DNA of 5,228 nucleotides from assembly GCA_964591255.1 (NCBI GenBank), contig CAZQAA010000165.1, positions 1 through 5,228 of the forward strand, given 5' to 3'. A model generated the notes under the pieces. The model was not told the origin of the DNA, did no database searches, and saw nothing but the letters and a program-made list of their open reading frames with translations. Shown here piece by piece: positions 4,125-5,228 of this stretch (the stretch's first letter is position 1; each line of letters opens with the position of its first letter). Position numbers and translations under genes: made by a program. Origin of the DNA: CAZQAA01 sp964591255. Lineage in GTDB: Bacteria > Desulfobacterota > DSM-4660 > Desulfatiglandales > Desulfatiglandaceae.

Positions 4125-5228
4125 TCAAGTCCCCATCTCCCAGGAAGAAAGATATTTTTCCTGTTCCGGTGTAAGCGTATCGATTTCTACTCCCATGGAT
4201 TTCAGCTTAAGTCTGGCAATCTCCTTGTCTACATGGGATGGGACAGGATATACCCTGTTTTCCATTCCGGTGTGTTCCTTGGCCATGTACTCTGCTGACA
4301 GGGCCTGATTGGCAAAGCTCATATCCATAACACTGGAAGGATGACCTTCTGCCGCAGCCAGATTGATCAAACGTCCTTCTCCCAGAACATAAATCCTTCG
4401 TCCGTCCTCGAGAGTAAACTCCTCTACAAATTCCCTTATTTGTCTCCGGCTGGTGGCTATGCCGGAAAGACCACGAAGATCGAGTTCAACATCAAAATGG
4501 CCTGAATTGGAAACAATGGCGCCATCTTTCATTGTAATAAAGTGCTCTTGGCGAATTACATTTATGTCGCCTGTTAGGGTACAGAAGAAATCTCCAATAG
4601 GAGCCGCCTGTTCAATAGGCATTACCTGGAAACCGTCCATGACAGCCTCAAGGGCACGCAACGGGTCCACTTCACACACAATTACATGGGCTCCATGTCC
4701 TTTGGCCCTGTTGGCAACGCCCCTTCCGCACCAGCCATAACCGGATACCACAAATGTACTTCCCGCAATCAAGCGATTGGTGGCCCTTATGATGCCATCT
4801 ATAGTGCTTTGACCGGTACCGTAACGATTATCAAAGAGGTGTTTTGTATCAGCATCATTGACCGAGATTATTGGAAAGCGCAAGACAGCATCCTTTTCCA
4901 TACTTCGTAAACGAATAACGCCAGTAGTGGTTTCTTCAGTGCCTCCAATCACATTTGAAACAAGTTCCCTCCTTTCCTTTTCAGGCATCTCTTTTCCCCA
5001 AGCTGTTATAGAGGGATCAAGTTCGTCCCATTTATTGAGTGCAATAAAATGCAGGGAACTCACCAGGTCGGCTCCATCATCCATAGTAAGATGGGGCCTG
5101 TGTTTTAAGGCGGAGAGTATATGGTCGTAATATGTGGAATGGTCTTCGCCTCTAATGGCAAAGACTGGAATCTTGTCATCCACCACCAATGATGCCGCCA
5201 CGTCATCCTGAGTCGAAAGGGGATTGGA
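4125..5228 (-). CDS. ahcY: S-adenosylhomocysteinase (adenosylhomocysteine hydrolase), N-terminus beyond the window
   Basis: Cytoplasmic NAD-dependent enzyme that reversibly hydrolyses S-adenosylhomocysteine to adenosine and homocysteine, relieving product inhibition of methyltransferases. The open frame runs to the right edge: the first visible codons give SNPLSTQDDVAAS, a conserved internal motif. The GTG at 5201 is therefore not the start, and by homology roughly 60-75 residues are missing. The 367 visible residues show MDDGADL (49-55), EETTTGVIRL (98-107), VNDADTKHLFDNRYGTGQST (123-142) with catalytic-region lysine 129 and aspartate 133, and the NAD motif GYGWCGRG (163-170). They continue with NSGHFDVELD (241-250), EGRLINLAAAEGHPSSVMDMSFANQAL (284-310), and a C-terminus YLSSWEMGT. 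The protein ends like Thermotoga and archaeal enzymes and lacks the KPDHYRY-type tail of eukaryotic and many proteobacterial forms. It is the first visible gene of the probable ahcY/123-aa unit. Confidence 0.96.
   Translation of the reverse strand, partial: SNPLSTQDDVAASLVVDDKIPVFAIRGEDHSTYYDHILSALKHRPHLTMDDGADLVSSLHFIALNKWDELDPSITAWGKEMPEKERRELVSNVIGGTEETTTGVIRLRSMEKDAVLRFPIISVNDADTKHLFDNRYGTGQSTIDGIIRATNRLIAGSTFVVSGYGWCGRGVANRAKGHGAHVIVCEVDPLRALEAVMDGFQVMPIEQAAPIGDFFCTLTGDINVIRQEHFITMKDGAIVSNSGHFDVELDLRGLSGIATSRRQIREFVEEFTLEDGRRIYVLGEGRLINLAAAEGHPSSVMDMSFANQALSAEYMAKEHTGMENRVYPVPSHVDKEIARLKLKSMGVEIDTLTPEQEKYLSSWEMGT

Noticed and set aside
5201..5228. GTG at 5201 as the ahcY start
   Set aside because: The frame continues to the edge and encodes SNPLSTQDD, a conserved internal part of the enzyme, so the true start is outside the window.
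1..5228. Mobile element, phage, toxin-antitoxin, defence or CRISPR system
   Set aside because: No transposase, integrase, toxin or antitoxin family, nuclease, repeat-spacer array or tRNA-linked attachment site was found. The small genes do not resemble known toxin-antitoxin pairs.

Overview
Every gene supported in this window lies on the minus strand, so transcription runs from the right edge (5228) to the left edge (1). The window shows no phage, transposon, CRISPR, tRNA or rRNA signature. Coding density is high and GC content looks moderate, by eye in the mid-40s percent. The gene set is a DppBC-type permease pair, a TrmJ-type tRNA methyltransferase, a mycobacterial/archaeal-like myo-inositol-1-phosphate synthase, and an S-adenosylhomocysteinase with the short C-terminus seen in Thermotoga and archaea. 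Together with two small uncharacterised proteins it suggests a free-living anaerobic bacterium. Desulfobacterota (the former sulfate-reducing Deltaproteobacteria) is my best guess. This is inference from protein character, not a computed placement.

Layout in the direction of transcription: (1) ahcY, 5228-4125, with its N-terminus beyond the right edge. (2) After 40 bp, an uncharacterised 123-residue protein, 4084-3713. (3) A 144-bp intergenic region holding a perfect 12-bp inverted repeat (3648-3690), an 18-bp near-perfect palindrome (3602-3619) and a strong Shine-Dalgarno. (4) ino1, 3568-2462. (5) A 181-bp intergenic region with a perfect 10-bp tandem duplication nested inside a 9-bp inverted repeat. 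(6) A 77-residue uncharacterised protein, 2280-2047, overlapping by 23 bp (7) trmJ, 2069-1332. (8) After 46 bp, a DppB/OppB-family permease, 1285-326, whose stop overlaps by one base the start of (9) a DppC/OppC-family permease, 326-1, cut by the left edge.

The spacing suggests three transcription units (inference): ahcY plus the 123-aa gene, ending near the 3648-3690 hairpin; ino1 with its own regulated promoter; and the 77-aa gene, trmJ, dppB and dppC. AhcY removes the S-adenosylhomocysteine that SAM-dependent enzymes such as TrmJ release. Ino1 makes the inositol phosphate precursor for inositol lipids or solutes. The permease pair would import peptides or a similar small solute, but its binding protein and ATPases are not in view.

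The window is mostly housekeeping. I see no convincing undescribed multi-gene system. The points most worth following up are the two intergenic regions with ordered repeats and palindromes, the two small uncharacterised genes, and the phylogenetic type of the Ino1.
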